Both the position numbers and the translations under genes were made by a program. The notes beneath the pieces were generated by a model. It was not told the DNA's origin and made no database searches. It saw only the letters and a list, made by a program, of their open reading frames with translations. A stretch of DNA of 64,000 bases, taken from NCBI GenBank assembly GCA_002498375.1, contig DAHC01000007.1, positions 376-64,375 of the forward strand. The letters run 5' to 3'. Below, piece by piece: positions 33,935-42,355 of the stretch; position 1 is the first letter of the stretch; each line of letters starts with the position of its first letter. This stretch comes from Methanocorpusculum sp. UBA424 (lineage in GTDB: Archaea > Halobacteriota > Methanomicrobia > Methanomicrobiales > Methanocorpusculaceae).

Positions 33935-35386
33935 TCACGAAGTTTTCCGGCCGACGATGATTTCCCCATGATCGTTGATGCCGATGACCTTTTCGCCGGC
34001 GTCTCTCAGCCGTTTGATGTACTGAATCACTTCCTCGGTGAGCTCTTCGCCCGGGCAGATGAAGGGGATGCCGGGGGGGTAGGGAATGATCGATGAAGCA
34101 CATATCCTGCCGGCTCCTTCAAGCAATGGGATGCGTTCTTTGTCCTGCGGGACGGGATGCAGCCGGAGTTTTTCTTTGAGGACAGCAGTGACGGAGGATT
34201 TTGCAGGAGTGGCAGAGGCGCCGCCGCAGCATTCGCTGATCTCTTTCAAAGCTTCGATCAGCCGCTTGCTGTCGCCAAAAGTATTGCCGATCCCCGTCAT
34301 GCACATGAGGATCGGACCGGTGGTGAGTTCTGCGAAAATCCCCCTTTCCATCAGGAGTTCTTCGAGCCGTGCCCCGTCGATACCGACGGCACTCATGTCG
34401 AGGTTGATCTTCGTGATGTCCATGCTGATGCCCGCATCGGTATCCAGAGGGCTGCCGATGACCCGAAGGCCTTTGACTTTTGGTGCTTCCAAATAGAAGT
34501 GCATGAGGATTTCATGCCACTCGGTCATGAGGGTCGTGCCGTGTTCTTTGAGGAGCTCGGCGTTTATGTCGAGGGAACCCATGAGAAGATAGGAAGGGCT
34601 GGTGGATTCCATCATCTGGAGTTTGTCTTCAAGTACGTAATGATCGACCCGGCCGGAGTTGAGATTAAGCACGGCGCTTTGGGTAAAGGAGGCGAGGGTC
34701 TTGTGGATCGAGTTGACGACGATGTCGGCTCCCTGCTCTTCGGCGGATTCCGGCATGTCGGCAAAGCCTGCATTACGGAAGAATTTGAGGTGGGCACCGT
34801 GCGCCTGGTCGACGATGAGGATCTTGCCTCGTTTGTGAACGACCTCGGCGATGGCCCGGATGTCGGAGCAGATCCCGTAATAATTCGGGGAAGGAAGGAT
34901 TACTGCCTCGGCTTCGGGGTTTTCTGCCAGACACCGTTCGATCTCGTCTGCCGTGATCCCGCCGGAGATGCCGTATTCGTCGATGATCTCCGGGTAGGCA
35001 TAGACCGGCTGGATGTCGGCAAGGACAAGGGCGTTGAAGATCGCCTTATGGGAGTTTCGGGCCATGACGAGTTTTTTGCCTTTGGGGACCGAGGCCAAAA
35101 CGGCGGCAATCACGCCGCAGCTCGTACCGTTGATAAGGAGGTAGGAGCGTTGTACACCATAGAGCTCGGCATACCTTTCCTGAGCGGCTTTGAGGATGCC
35201 TTCGGTCTGGAAAAGGTTGTCGGCACCAGGGATCTCAGTGATGTCGCAGTCCATCATCTTCCGGAGAAAATCATCGTAGCCGAATCGCCGGTAAATCGCG
35301 GAGCCTTTGTGCCCGGGCATGTGGAAGGAGACGGTTTTTTTGTCTGCATGTTCCGTCAAAAAGGTTATGATCGATGGTGTACTCAT
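33935..35386 (-). CDS. Orn/Lys/Arg decarboxylase family protein
   Basis: A 483-residue fold-type I PLP decarboxylase of the ornithine/lysine/arginine family, in the short form without the N-terminal response-regulator-like wing. The start FHMPGHKGS is the family signature. The PLP Lys lies in VNSIHKTLASFTQ, and the Asp/His pair is in ILIVDQAHGAH. The product would be a diamine (cadaverine, agmatine or, given the neighbouring aminotransferase, perhaps 1,3-diaminopropane); the substrate cannot be read from sequence. ATG 35386 is preferred because the conserved region follows it directly. Confidence 0.88.
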   Translation of the reverse strand: MSTPSIITFLTEHADKKTVSFHMPGHKGSAIYRRFGYDDFLRKMMDCDITEIPGADNLFQTEGILKAAQERYAELYGVQRSYLLINGTSCGVIAAVLASVPKGKKLVMARNSHKAIFNALVLADIQPVYAYPEIIDEYGISGGITADEIERCLAENPEAEAVILPSPNYYGICSDIRAIAEVVHKRGKILIVDQAHGAHLKFFRNAGFADMPESAEEQGADIVVNSIHKTLASFTQSAVLNLNSGRVDHYVLEDKLQMMESTSPSYLLMGSLDINAELLKEHGTTLMTEWHEILMHFYLEAPKVKGLRVIGSPLDTDAGISMDITKINLDMSAVGIDGARLEELLMERGIFAELTTGPILMCMTGIGNTFGDSKRLIEALKEISECCGGASATPAKSSVTAVLKEKLRLHPVPQDKERIPLLEGAGRICASSIIPYPPGIPFICPGEELTEEVIQYIKRLRDAGEKVIGINDHGEIIVGRKTS

Positions 35387-35439
35387 GGTATTCCCTTGTG
35401 GGTACAACGTACACCGGCTGGTGAATTATATTTTTTGGG

Positions 35440-35627
35440 GCGGGGTGGCGACGAAGTCGCCGCCCTTAGCGGAGCAAACCGAAGGTTTGCGAGTGCGGAT
35501 TGGCGACGAAGGGGCGGCCTTAGCCGAGCAAACCAAAGGTTTGCGAGTGCGGGTTGGCGACGAAGTCGCCGCCCTTAGCTTGAGCAAGTCGATAGACTTG
35601 CGAGTGCGGGCTGCCCGAATATCTATT
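35440..35627. repeat. Hairpin-mosaic repeat, tandem triplet, locus K
   Basis: Three near-tandem units of ~58-60 bases. Each has a first hairpin (GGCGAC-GAA-GTCGCC in units 1 and 3), a frame (CCTTAGC-GAGCAA), a second hairpin, and the joiner GCGAGTGCGG. The second hairpin is GCAAACC-GAA-GGTTTGC, then GCAAACC-AAA-GGTTTGC, then GCAAGTC-GATA-GACTTGC, so the stem changes with compensation while the frame stays fixed. Confidence 0.9.
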
Positions 35628-35650
35628 ATTATTGAATGAACAATGCCCGT

Positions 35651-36211
35651 CTAAAACCCGCAGACTTCCCTGATAAGTGCCGCCGCCTCAATATCCCTCG
35701 GCCCCCCGCACTTTCGAACGATACCCAGATGATACTCGATCAGTTCCCGCAGCTTTGGATCATGGTTCATCACATATCTGGTTGCATGGACCGTCGCATC
35801 GATCACCGAATTAAAACCCCGGTTCACCGGCCGCAGCTCATCACGGCAGTACTCCGATCCCACCGGTTCAAGATCCACAAAATATGCTTCCTTCGTCTCG
35901 TTAACGATCCAGGCGGTAAACGCCATCCATGCATCCGCATCGCGAAGCAGCTGCATCACCATCTCACCGACAAACACATCTCTCAGATCCGACGTTGCCA
36001 CGTCCGAAAATGCATACAGCGGATAGAGATACGGATCACTCACGAAGTTCGCCGTCACCCAGCCGTACTTCTCCACATTCTCTGCCGTCTTCGATCCCTT
36101 GAAAAGGATCATCTTCGGCGACTGACCGGACCGCACGATGATCCCGATAGGGGCTGCATTATCCTTAGTGACTGCGATCACTTCGGTGATCCCTTCGCCT
36201 AACAGTCCCAT
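35651..36211 (-). CDS. DUF447 family protein
   Basis: A 186-residue DUF447 protein, a family largely of methanogens and relatives with a flavin-reductase-like split-barrel fold. Visible landmarks are GLLGEGITEVIAVT at the start, GWVTANFVSDPYLYPLYA and, near the C-terminus, RDIEAAALIREVCGF. ATG 36211 overlaps the CitG-like gene by 13 bases. Recurrent linkage of DUF447 with a CitG-like gene suggests a shared cofactor pathway; the reaction is unknown. Confidence 0.85.
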   Translation of the reverse strand: MGLLGEGITEVIAVTKDNAAPIGIIVRSGQSPKMILFKGSKTAENVEKYGWVTANFVSDPYLYPLYAFSDVATSDLRDVFVGEMVMQLLRDADAWMAFTAWIVNETKEAYFVDLEPVGSEYCRDELRPVNRGFNSVIDATVHATRYVMNHDPKLRELIEYHLGIVRKCGGPRDIEAAALIREVCGF

Positions 36212-37011
36212 TGCCACCCCTCCAGAAGTGCGGTAAAGATTCCTGCAATGCAGATATCTGCAAGGGATCCCGGATTCACGCCCTCTCTGATACACTCCTC
36301 ATCGAATCTGCTCAGCGAAAGACCGCCGGCACGAACCAGCTGAGCACGTTCCATGATTGAAACCGCCCGGTCATACCCAAACTTCTTTGCGATAAACGTA
36401 TCCGGATACGCGGCCATAAGACGCAGAAACATCTCCTGGATATGGTCGGCCCCGTCCTTTTCTTTGAGAATATCGGCGGCTTTCCTTGTCAGAGCAAATC
36501 CGTTTGTCCATTCGCGGGCGACCATATCGTTCCCGCTCGAATACCTCATGACATCGAGCATCGTCATCTGCTTCTCGCGAAGCATCGCAATCGAAGCGGG
36601 ATCATTCACGTCCATCTCATCCTCCTTGTTGACCCGGACCTGGGTTTTCCCGAAAGCCTGATAAAAAAGAACGGCGTCCTCAACCGTCGTTTGAAGAACG
36701 GCCTCGCACGCCCCGGCGATGCCTTTGCCTTTGATCAGCGGCAGAAGGAGAATGAACGCTCCAAAATGCGTATTCCCTCCCGCATGACCGTTCGTATGCT
36801 CGACGGCCGCATACATCGCTTCTCCAAGCGTCATCTCCGGAACCCGTTCAAAAACATCGCGGGCAAGCACTGCCGATGCCAGAAAATGCCGGAACTTCGT
36901 ATCCTCATAATCATGGAACCGGTCGATATTTCCCGGTTTGATACTGGCGCTCACCTCAAGGAGCATCGAAAGTTCGGCGGTTTCGGCAAGAGACAGCTTA
37001 GACATTTTCAA
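36199..37011 (-). CDS. Triphosphoribosyl-dephospho-CoA synthase-like protein (CitG/MdcB family)
   Basis: A 270-residue CitG-family protein. In bacteria CitG makes the prosthetic-group precursor of citrate and malonate lyases from ATP and dephospho-CoA. Here there is no lyase, so the methanogen protein probably uses another phosphoribosyl-type substrate. Motifs include EVSASIKPGNIDRF near residue 20, EHTNGHAGGNTHFG and the C-terminal NPGSLADICIAGIF. The start overlaps the marker 9 gene by 14 bases and its end overlaps DUF447 by 13, so the three are translationally coupled. Confidence 0.85.
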   Translation of the reverse strand: MKMSKLSLAETAELSMLLEVSASIKPGNIDRFHDYEDTKFRHFLASAVLARDVFERVPEMTLGEAMYAAVEHTNGHAGGNTHFGAFILLLPLIKGKGIAGACEAVLQTTVEDAVLFYQAFGKTQVRVNKEDEMDVNDPASIAMLREKQMTMLDVMRYSSGNDMVAREWTNGFALTRKAADILKEKDGADHIQEMFLRLMAAYPDTFIAKKFGYDRAVSIMERAQLVRAGGLSLSRFDEECIREGVNPGSLADICIAGIFTALLEGWQWDC

Positions 37012-38101
37012 AGATCTTCTTCGCGATCTTCTCTGAAAGCGTACGTTTCAGAGCCATATATTCATTCAGCGGGAGATCGATCGACTTCAGCGTCATATCC
37101 CGGAACATACAGGGCGTCGAGGATTTGCAGCAGTAGGCAAGACTGCCGAAACAGGTGTGGCTGCCCTGCGAAAGAGGTGTATCGACGGTCGCTTCCTTTT
37201 TCAGCGTAAGATACGCATCCCGGCTCATCCCAAGCGACTCGAGAGAGGGAAGAAGGGGGCACTGTTTCACCGGCATGCAGCAGAATGCAAGAGAGCGGAG
37301 ATCGCCGCCGCGGCATAACTGTTTGGGGGCATTATACCAGCCGATCTCTTCGGCGACGGCCCGGATATACCGGTCGAGCGTCTGCAGAACACTGAGGCTC
37401 GCACTTCTGGCGACCGAGACGAGATCGGCCCCGTGAGCGAAGTAGTCCATCATCTTTTCTGGACTGGAAACACCGTTGTTCGCGATGATGAGTAAGGGGC
37501 AGCTGTTTCGGATCTGTCTGATTTTGCTGTGTCCGGTATCCATCAGATCGACATGGAGGATCGAGGCTCCGGCTTTCCAAAGCTTCCGTGCGAGTTCGCG
37601 GTCATCCACAACGCCGGCACGGGTCTTGACCGAAACGGTCATCCCTTCGGCGGCAAGCGCAGAAACGATCGCACAGAGTTTCTCAGGATTATGAAGAAGA
37701 TATTCGCCGCATCCCGCATCGATCATCGGCTGCTGACGGCAGTGGGCATCGATCTCGTAGATGACGGAAGGTCCAAACCGTTTTGCGGCAGAAACGAACG
37801 CTTCCGGGGTTGCTCCCCTCAGATTGAGACCGATGATGATGTCCGCCCCTTCCAGAATGTCGATCTCAGTCGCTATTTCGTCGAAATCGGCATTGAACTC
37901 GGTCCGGCCCGCTGCTTCCATAGCAGCAGAGGCTTTCCTGCTCGGTTCATCTGTATTGTATCCGCCAATAAAAGCAATACCGGCATGTTTACTGCGGGCG
38001 AGAACAAACTCCGCATCGGTTATTCCGGCCATAGACGCGATCACGATGGGAGTTTTGACAGGCCTTTCGTTTATTGATATGAATCTTGTAGCTGCCGTCA
38101 T
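36998..38101 (-). CDS. Methanogenesis marker protein 9
   Basis: A 367-residue protein with an N-terminal TIM-barrel related to dihydroorotate dehydrogenase/Dus flavoproteins (ASMAGITDAEF, GLNLRGATPEAF, VSVKTRAGVVDDRELA, LLIIANNGVSS). A cysteine-rich C-terminal extension of ~110 residues follows (CRGGDLRSLAFCCMPVKQC, CFGSLAYCCKSSTPCM) that could hold an iron-sulfur cluster. This architecture defines methanogenesis marker 9, found in methanogens and of unknown reaction. It is the first gene of the CitG-DUF447 operon. Confidence 0.88.
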   Translation of the reverse strand: MTAATRFISINERPVKTPIVIASMAGITDAEFVLARSKHAGIAFIGGYNTDEPSRKASAAMEAAGRTEFNADFDEIATEIDILEGADIIIGLNLRGATPEAFVSAAKRFGPSVIYEIDAHCRQQPMIDAGCGEYLLHNPEKLCAIVSALAAEGMTVSVKTRAGVVDDRELARKLWKAGASILHVDLMDTGHSKIRQIRNSCPLLIIANNGVSSPEKMMDYFAHGADLVSVARSASLSVLQTLDRYIRAVAEEIGWYNAPKQLCRGGDLRSLAFCCMPVKQCPLLPSLESLGMSRDAYLTLKKEATVDTPLSQGSHTCFGSLAYCCKSSTPCMFRDMTLKSIDLPLNEYMALKRTLSEKIAKKIFENV

Positions 38102-38132
38102 GAATTTTATATTATTTGGTTTTCACTCCTAA

Positions 38133-38597
38133 TTACTCTGATGGATTGAGACAGGAAAGACGATACCCTCCGGGGACCCGTTCAAGTGCCGTGCATTTTC
38201 TGAACTCCTCGATAGGGATCCCGGCGGATGTTTCGAAAAACTCCAGAACTTTCGTCCAGGGCATAAGATATGCTTCGTTTTTTGCACCCTGACCACGGAA
38301 CTCGACCGCAAGATAGCCGCAGCGGCCGGTGTATTTGACGAAACCGGAGATGTTGTCGACCTGATGTACTCCGTCCTTGTCTTTATGGAAATTACTGGAA
38401 AAGTAGAGCCGTTTTCCGTTCAGGGATTTGCACTCGATCGCGAGATAATAGGCAGGATCCAGGGAATCGACGATGATATCCACATATTGGGTATTGAAGT
38501 GAGACTGTTTGAGCCGGTAGGCAAACCCTTTCATCCTGTTTTCGGTGAAGAACCGGTTCATGCAGACGACCATCTCCCGTTCAAAGTCGTTACTCAT
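38133..38597 (-). CDS. Hjc-like nuclease
   Basis: A 154-residue protein resembling archaeal Holliday-junction resolvases (PD-(D/E)xK fold). The active-site pattern can be traced as an N-terminal Glu (FEREMVVCMNRFF), then VDIIVDS with the catalytic Asp, and AIECKSL with the Glu-x-Lys pair. ATG 38597 (MSNDFEREM) is chosen because it starts the conserved helix; an upstream Met adds no family-like sequence. It diverges from the NfnA-type gene. A resolvase or related recombination-nuclease role is likely but not proven. Confidence 0.7.
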   Translation of the reverse strand: MSNDFEREMVVCMNRFFTENRMKGFAYRLKQSHFNTQYVDIIVDSLDPAYYLAIECKSLNGKRLYFSSNFHKDKDGVHQVDNISGFVKYTGRCGYLAVEFRGQGAKNEAYLMPWTKVLEFFETSAGIPIEEFRKCTALERVPGGYRLSCLNPSE

Positions 38598-38714
38598 CTG
38601 ATGTATGATTTTGTACTCAAGAGTGATGAATCTGGCGACCAAACGGCGGCCCGAACGTCATCATTAATGTCTGTCAGAGCAAATGTACATCCACATACCT
38701 CAAAGGAACATATT

Positions 38715-39569
38715 ATGGGAAACTACACGATTGTTCAGGCACGAGCCTTATCGGAAGCCGTATTCGAGATGTGGATCCATGCACCTCAGGTCGCACGCCA
38801 TGCAAAGGCCGGCCAGTTCTGTATCATCCACGCTGACGGAGCGGGAGAACGGGTTCCTTTGACTATCTCCGCAACAAAAGGAGACGATATCAGGATCGCT
38901 TTCATGGCTGTTGGAACGACGACGAAACTTCTTGCAACCCTCAAAACGGGCGACGAACTCCGTGATGTGGCGGGCCCGCTTGGAATGCCAAGCGACATCG
39001 CCGAAGGATCCGAGACCGTTATCATCGTCGGGGGAGGAGTCGGTGTTGCCTGTACGCCGATCCTTGCCCAGGCGGCAAAGGACGCCGGCAACTATGTCAT
39101 CGGTATCATCGGGGCAAGAAACCGGGATCTGCTGATCTTCGAGGACGACATGCGGGCGATCTGCGACGAGCTGTATGTAACGACGGATGACGGTTCATAC
39201 GGGATCAAAGGGTTCGCCAGCGGTCCCTTAAAAGATCTCTGCGAATCGGGCCGCAAAATCGACAAGGTCTGGATCATCGGTCCGGGCATGATGATGAAGG
39301 TCACCAGCGAAGTGACCCGTCCCTTCGGCATCAAGACGTATGTTTCCCTCAACCCGGTGATGGTGGACGGAACCGGGATGTGCGGGAGCTGCAGAGTGAC
39401 CGTCGGCGGCGAGATGAAGTTCGCCTGTGTCGACGGACCCGAGTTCGATGCGCACGAAGTTGACTGGAACGATCTTATGACCAGACAGCGGATGTATCTC
39501 TCTGAGGAAAAGCAGTCGATGGAGTACCGTGAAGAACATCATGAATGCCGCTGCAGGAAGGTGGAGTAA
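38715..39569 (+). CDS. NfnA/SudB-type FAD-NAD(P) and [2Fe-2S] subunit
   Basis: A 284-residue ferredoxin-NAD(P)+ reductase-like protein. It has the FAD-binding VPLTISATKGD, the nucleotide-binding IIVGGGVGVACTPI, and C-terminal cysteines for a [2Fe-2S] cluster (GMCGSCR, KFACVDGPEFDAHEVDW). It pairs with the GltB-small-subunit-like protein that follows directly (stop 39569, next ATG 39570). In bacteria such pairs are either sulfide dehydrogenase or the electron-bifurcating NADH-dependent ferredoxin:NADP+ oxidoreductase. Which donor and acceptor are used in this methanogen is not evident. Confidence 0.87.
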   Translation: MGNYTIVQARALSEAVFEMWIHAPQVARHAKAGQFCIIHADGAGERVPLTISATKGDDIRIAFMAVGTTTKLLATLKTGDELRDVAGPLGMPSDIAEGSETVIIVGGGVGVACTPILAQAAKDAGNYVIGIIGARNRDLLIFEDDMRAICDELYVTTDDGSYGIKGFASGPLKDLCESGRKIDKVWIIGPGMMMKVTSEVTRPFGIKTYVSLNPVMVDGTGMCGSCRVTVGGEMKFACVDGPEFDAHEVDWNDLMTRQRMYLSEEKQSMEYREEHHECRCRKVE

Positions 39570-40910
39570 ATGGACCGCGATGCAGATCTCAGAGTAACCG
39601 ACTTCAAAGAAGTTGATCTCGGACTTTCCAGAGAAGAGGCCGTTGCCGAGGCAAAACGGTGTATCCAGTGTAAAAAACCGAAATGCATCAGCGGATGCCC
39701 GGTCGGGATCGACATTCCGGCATTCATCCGGGCGATCGCCGACGAGAAGTTCCAGGATGCCGTAGACATCATCAAGAAAGACAATATGCTTCCTGCCGTC
39801 TGCGGACGGGTCTGCCCGCAGGAAACCCAGTGTCAGGGAGTCTGTGTCCTCGGCATAAAGGACACGCCGATCGCGATCGGTCAGCTCGAACGGTTCGTTG
39901 CCGACATCGAACGAAAGAAGGGAGCGAAGTGCCCGAAGTGTGCTCCGGCGACCGGCAAAAAGATCGCGGTCGTTGGATCGGGACCTGCAGGTCTTGCCTG
40001 TGCAGCCGAACTTGCACGCCGCGGTCACTCAGTGACGATCTTCGAGTCCCTGCATGAGGCGGGAGGTGTTTTGATGTACGGTATCCCGGCGTTCCGTATG
40101 CCCAAAGATATCGTCCAGTACGAAATCAATCAGGTGAAAAAGCTCGGTGTCGAGATCAAAACGAACCATATCGTAGGGCGTTCCGTCTCGGTCCAGGAGC
40201 TTCTCTCCTACAGCGCCGTGTTCCTTGGAACAGGTGCCGGCCTGCCGTACTTCATGGGCATTCAGGGAGAGAATCTGCCCGGCGTGTACTCGGCAAACGA
40301 GTTCCTGACCCGGGTGAATCTGATGGGAGCAAACAAGTTCCCTGAAAACGACACGCCGGTAAAAGTCGGCAAAAAGGTCGTAGTCGTCGGCGGCGGGAAC
40401 GTCGCGATGGATGCGGCACGGGTCGCCCGGCGTATGGGTGCTGAAGTTACGCTCATGTACCGCAGAGGCGAAGCAGACATGCCGGCACGACTCGATGAAG
40501 TCCGCCACGCAAAAGAGGAAGGTGTTTTCTTCATGACCGCGACCAACCCGATCGCGATCCTCGGTGAGAACAACGCCGTCTCCGGCGTCAAGGCCGTCAA
40601 AATGGAACTCGGCACGCCCGGAGACGACGGACGCTGCTCCTTCTATCCGGTAGAGGGAAGCGAGTTCGCAGTCGAGGCGGATGTCGTGATCGAAGCTATC
40701 GGTCAGGGACCAAACCCGCTTCTCCTCAGAATGCTGCCCGAACTTACCAGAAACAGAAACGGCAGCGTCGCCGTGAACTGTCTTGGCGAAACGAGCATCG
40801 AAAAAGTCTATGCCGGCGGGGATGTTGCAACCGGAGCTGCCACCGTTATCCTCGCAATGGGGACCGCGAAAGAAGCGGCCGTCGCGATCGACAAGAAGCT
40901 CAGAACATAA
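39570..40910 (+). CDS. NfnB/SudA-type flavoprotein (glutamate synthase small-subunit-like)
   Basis: A 446-residue flavoprotein of the GltD/NfnB family. Its N-terminal [4Fe-4S] domain shows CIQCKKPKCISGCPVGID (residues ~31-48) and CGRVCPQETQCQGVCV. Next come the FAD site VVGSGPAGLACAAEL and the NAD(P) site VVVGGGNVAMDAAR, and the C-terminal AGGDVATGAATVI. The paired small subunit immediately precedes it. It is probably a two-subunit NAD(P)H-ferredoxin oxidoreductase, not a glutamate synthase, because no large subunit is adjacent. Confidence 0.9.
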   Translation: MDRDADLRVTDFKEVDLGLSREEAVAEAKRCIQCKKPKCISGCPVGIDIPAFIRAIADEKFQDAVDIIKKDNMLPAVCGRVCPQETQCQGVCVLGIKDTPIAIGQLERFVADIERKKGAKCPKCAPATGKKIAVVGSGPAGLACAAELARRGHSVTIFESLHEAGGVLMYGIPAFRMPKDIVQYEINQVKKLGVEIKTNHIVGRSVSVQELLSYSAVFLGTGAGLPYFMGIQGENLPGVYSANEFLTRVNLMGANKFPENDTPVKVGKKVVVVGGGNVAMDAARVARRMGAEVTLMYRRGEADMPARLDEVRHAKEEGVFFMTATNPIAILGENNAVSGVKAVKMELGTPGDDGRCSFYPVEGSEFAVEADVVIEAIGQGPNPLLLRMLPELTRNRNGSVAVNCLGETSIEKVYAGGDVATGAATVILAMGTAKEAAVAIDKKLRT

Positions 40911-40919
40911 TCCATCCGA

Positions 40920-40933
40920 CTTTTTCTTTTTTT
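40920..40933 (+). terminator. T-rich transcription end after nfnAB
   Basis: Ten bases after the stop codon, two T-runs separated by a single C (TTTTTCTTTTTTT). This is a typical archaeal oligo-T termination signal. Confidence 0.5.
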
Positions 40934-40991
40934 CATCGGGCAGACCGACCCGAACACAAGACTGAATATTCGCCGCCTCAAATGAAAGATA

Positions 40992-41783
40992 ATGCATCTC
41001 GAAACAACCGAGTCACCCTCCAAAAAACCCAATAAAGATCCTCTGCAGATCGACATCGTGCTTGTGGAGCCGCTGTATGAAGGAAACATCGGATTTGCCG
41101 CACGCGTGATGAAAAACTTCGGCTTTCATAACCTCGTTCTCATAAACCCGCCAAAACTCAGTATGGAAGCGGAAGCCCGTGCCTCGCATGCCAAAGACGT
41201 ATTGGCAAACGCCGAACGGATCACGCTGGATGAAGTCTTTGCACGAAGCAATATCTGTATCGCAACGACCGGCGGTCTTGCAAAATCCGTCACGAACCCT
41301 ATGCGGATGCCGTATTACTCGGTCGCTGAACTCCGCGAGATGCTCAAAGACGTCGACGGCAGGGTCGCGATCCTTTTCGGCAGAGAAAACTGGGGACTCA
41401 ATAACGAAGAGATCGCACGCTGCGATATCGTCTGCACGATCCCGACAGATGAAGAATATCCGATCCTCAATATCTCCCACGCGGTCGGGATCGTCTGCTA
41501 TGAACTCGCCCATCTTCAGCGCGGAGAGTATCATCTCGCAAGTAAAATCGAGATGGAATCGCTCTACGCCCACCTTGGACGATTCCTGGAAGGGATCCAG
41601 CACCCGGTCGAGAAACGCGAGACGACTCTCCTTCTTGCCCGCCGGGTCCTTGGACGAACCAAACTCACCATTCGTGAAGCAAGCACGCTGCACGGCATCC
41701 TTCGACGAACCGAGTGGCATCTCAAACATCCGGGCCAGGCCTATGACGCGGAAGACAGAGAGTACTGGGACGGGGAGGAATAA
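40992..41783 (+). CDS. SpoU/TrmJ-type RNA 2'-O-methyltransferase
   Basis: A 263-residue SPOUT methyltransferase. The trefoil-knot motifs are EGNIGFAARVMKNFGF (near residue 30), FGRENWGLNNEE and ILNISHAVGIVCYE. It resembles TrmJ/LasT proteins, which 2'-O-methylate cytidine or uridine 32 in tRNA. The N-terminal ~17 residues are polar and poorly conserved, so a slightly later start is possible. It is followed by MITE-like copy 2. Confidence 0.85.
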   Translation: MHLETTESPSKKPNKDPLQIDIVLVEPLYEGNIGFAARVMKNFGFHNLVLINPPKLSMEAEARASHAKDVLANAERITLDEVFARSNICIATTGGLAKSVTNPMRMPYYSVAELREMLKDVDGRVAILFGRENWGLNNEEIARCDIVCTIPTDEEYPILNISHAVGIVCYELAHLQRGEYHLASKIEMESLYAHLGRFLEGIQHPVEKRETTLLLARRVLGRTKLTIREASTLHGILRRTEWHLKHPGQAYDAEDREYWDGEE

Positions 41784-41834
41784 GATAGGAGTTACGCGGT
41801 GTTATTCCCAATCCAATTTGAGAGGAGCATTACT

Positions 41835-42355
41835 CTGAATTTGACAGTTGGCAAATATGCCCCCCCCCCACATCTCTTTCCTTTTTTCTGATTAAGGGGT
41901 GCGGGGACGCGACTTCGGCGCGGAGCGTCCCGCGGTGGAAATATCTTATGTTCAAGGCTCGCGTTAACGTCCTGCTTAGCGAATCTGTCGTTGAATAGTC
42001 AGAACGGAAGGGATTGGGGGGTATTAGAGGGATTTTGAAGGGAAGTAGTTTGGGAGTATGATCATGATCTAATACTTCCCGAATTGGATCTACACCCCAA
42101 CAATGCATACGTAATATCTTAATATTCCATCTCCATCGAACTACACGAAAACATATAGGGCCATGGTTGATAGGATATTTCCACCGCGTCGGGCTCCGCG
42201 CCGGAGTCGCCCTCCCGCACCCATTCATAAAAAAATATAAGGAATATTAGAGATTTATTCTGAAAAGTAAGTGACTCGCGAGAGAGTTTATCATGGCTTT
42301 TGAAAAATGCTTAGGGGCATTCATTATGTGACATTTCCACTAACTGTCAAATTCA
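41835..42355. mobile_element. MITE-like element, copy 2 (521 bp)
   Basis: Same 14-base terminal inverted repeats as copy 1 (41835-41848 and 42342-42355). The right-hand ~105 bases match copy 1 with one change, and the left part matches apart from the length of a C-run (10 here, 5 in copy 1). It is longer because a mosaic-repeat structure with ~230 bases of unrelated core lies inside. No transposase is encoded; mobilisation in trans is inferred. Confidence 0.85.
41896..42222. repeat. Paired hairpin-mosaic units with core, nested in MITE copy 2, locus L
   Basis: Begins GGGGTGCGGGGACG and runs to GCGGTGGAAATATCTTA. After ~230 bases of non-coding core it ends with the reverse-oriented unit (GATATTTCCACCGCG ... 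CCTCCCGCACCC). The core contains ATACTTCCCGAATT at 42072-42085, whose complement recurs outside the element at 42457-42470. No gene is supported in the core. Confidence 0.75.

Noticed and set aside
34157..35578. A 473-codon plus-strand frame
   Set aside because: Antisense to the Orn/Lys/Arg decarboxylase and running into repeat locus K; no recognisable protein features.
35440..35627. Possible CRISPR array
   Set aside because: The three units are tandem and nearly spacerless, each built of two hairpins; similar units are dispersed singly through the window and no cas genes are present.
41830..42228. A 132-codon minus-strand frame inside MITE copy 2
   Set aside because: It runs through repeat ends and hairpin sequence with Arg/Pro-rich composition; no family or ribosome-binding site is visible.
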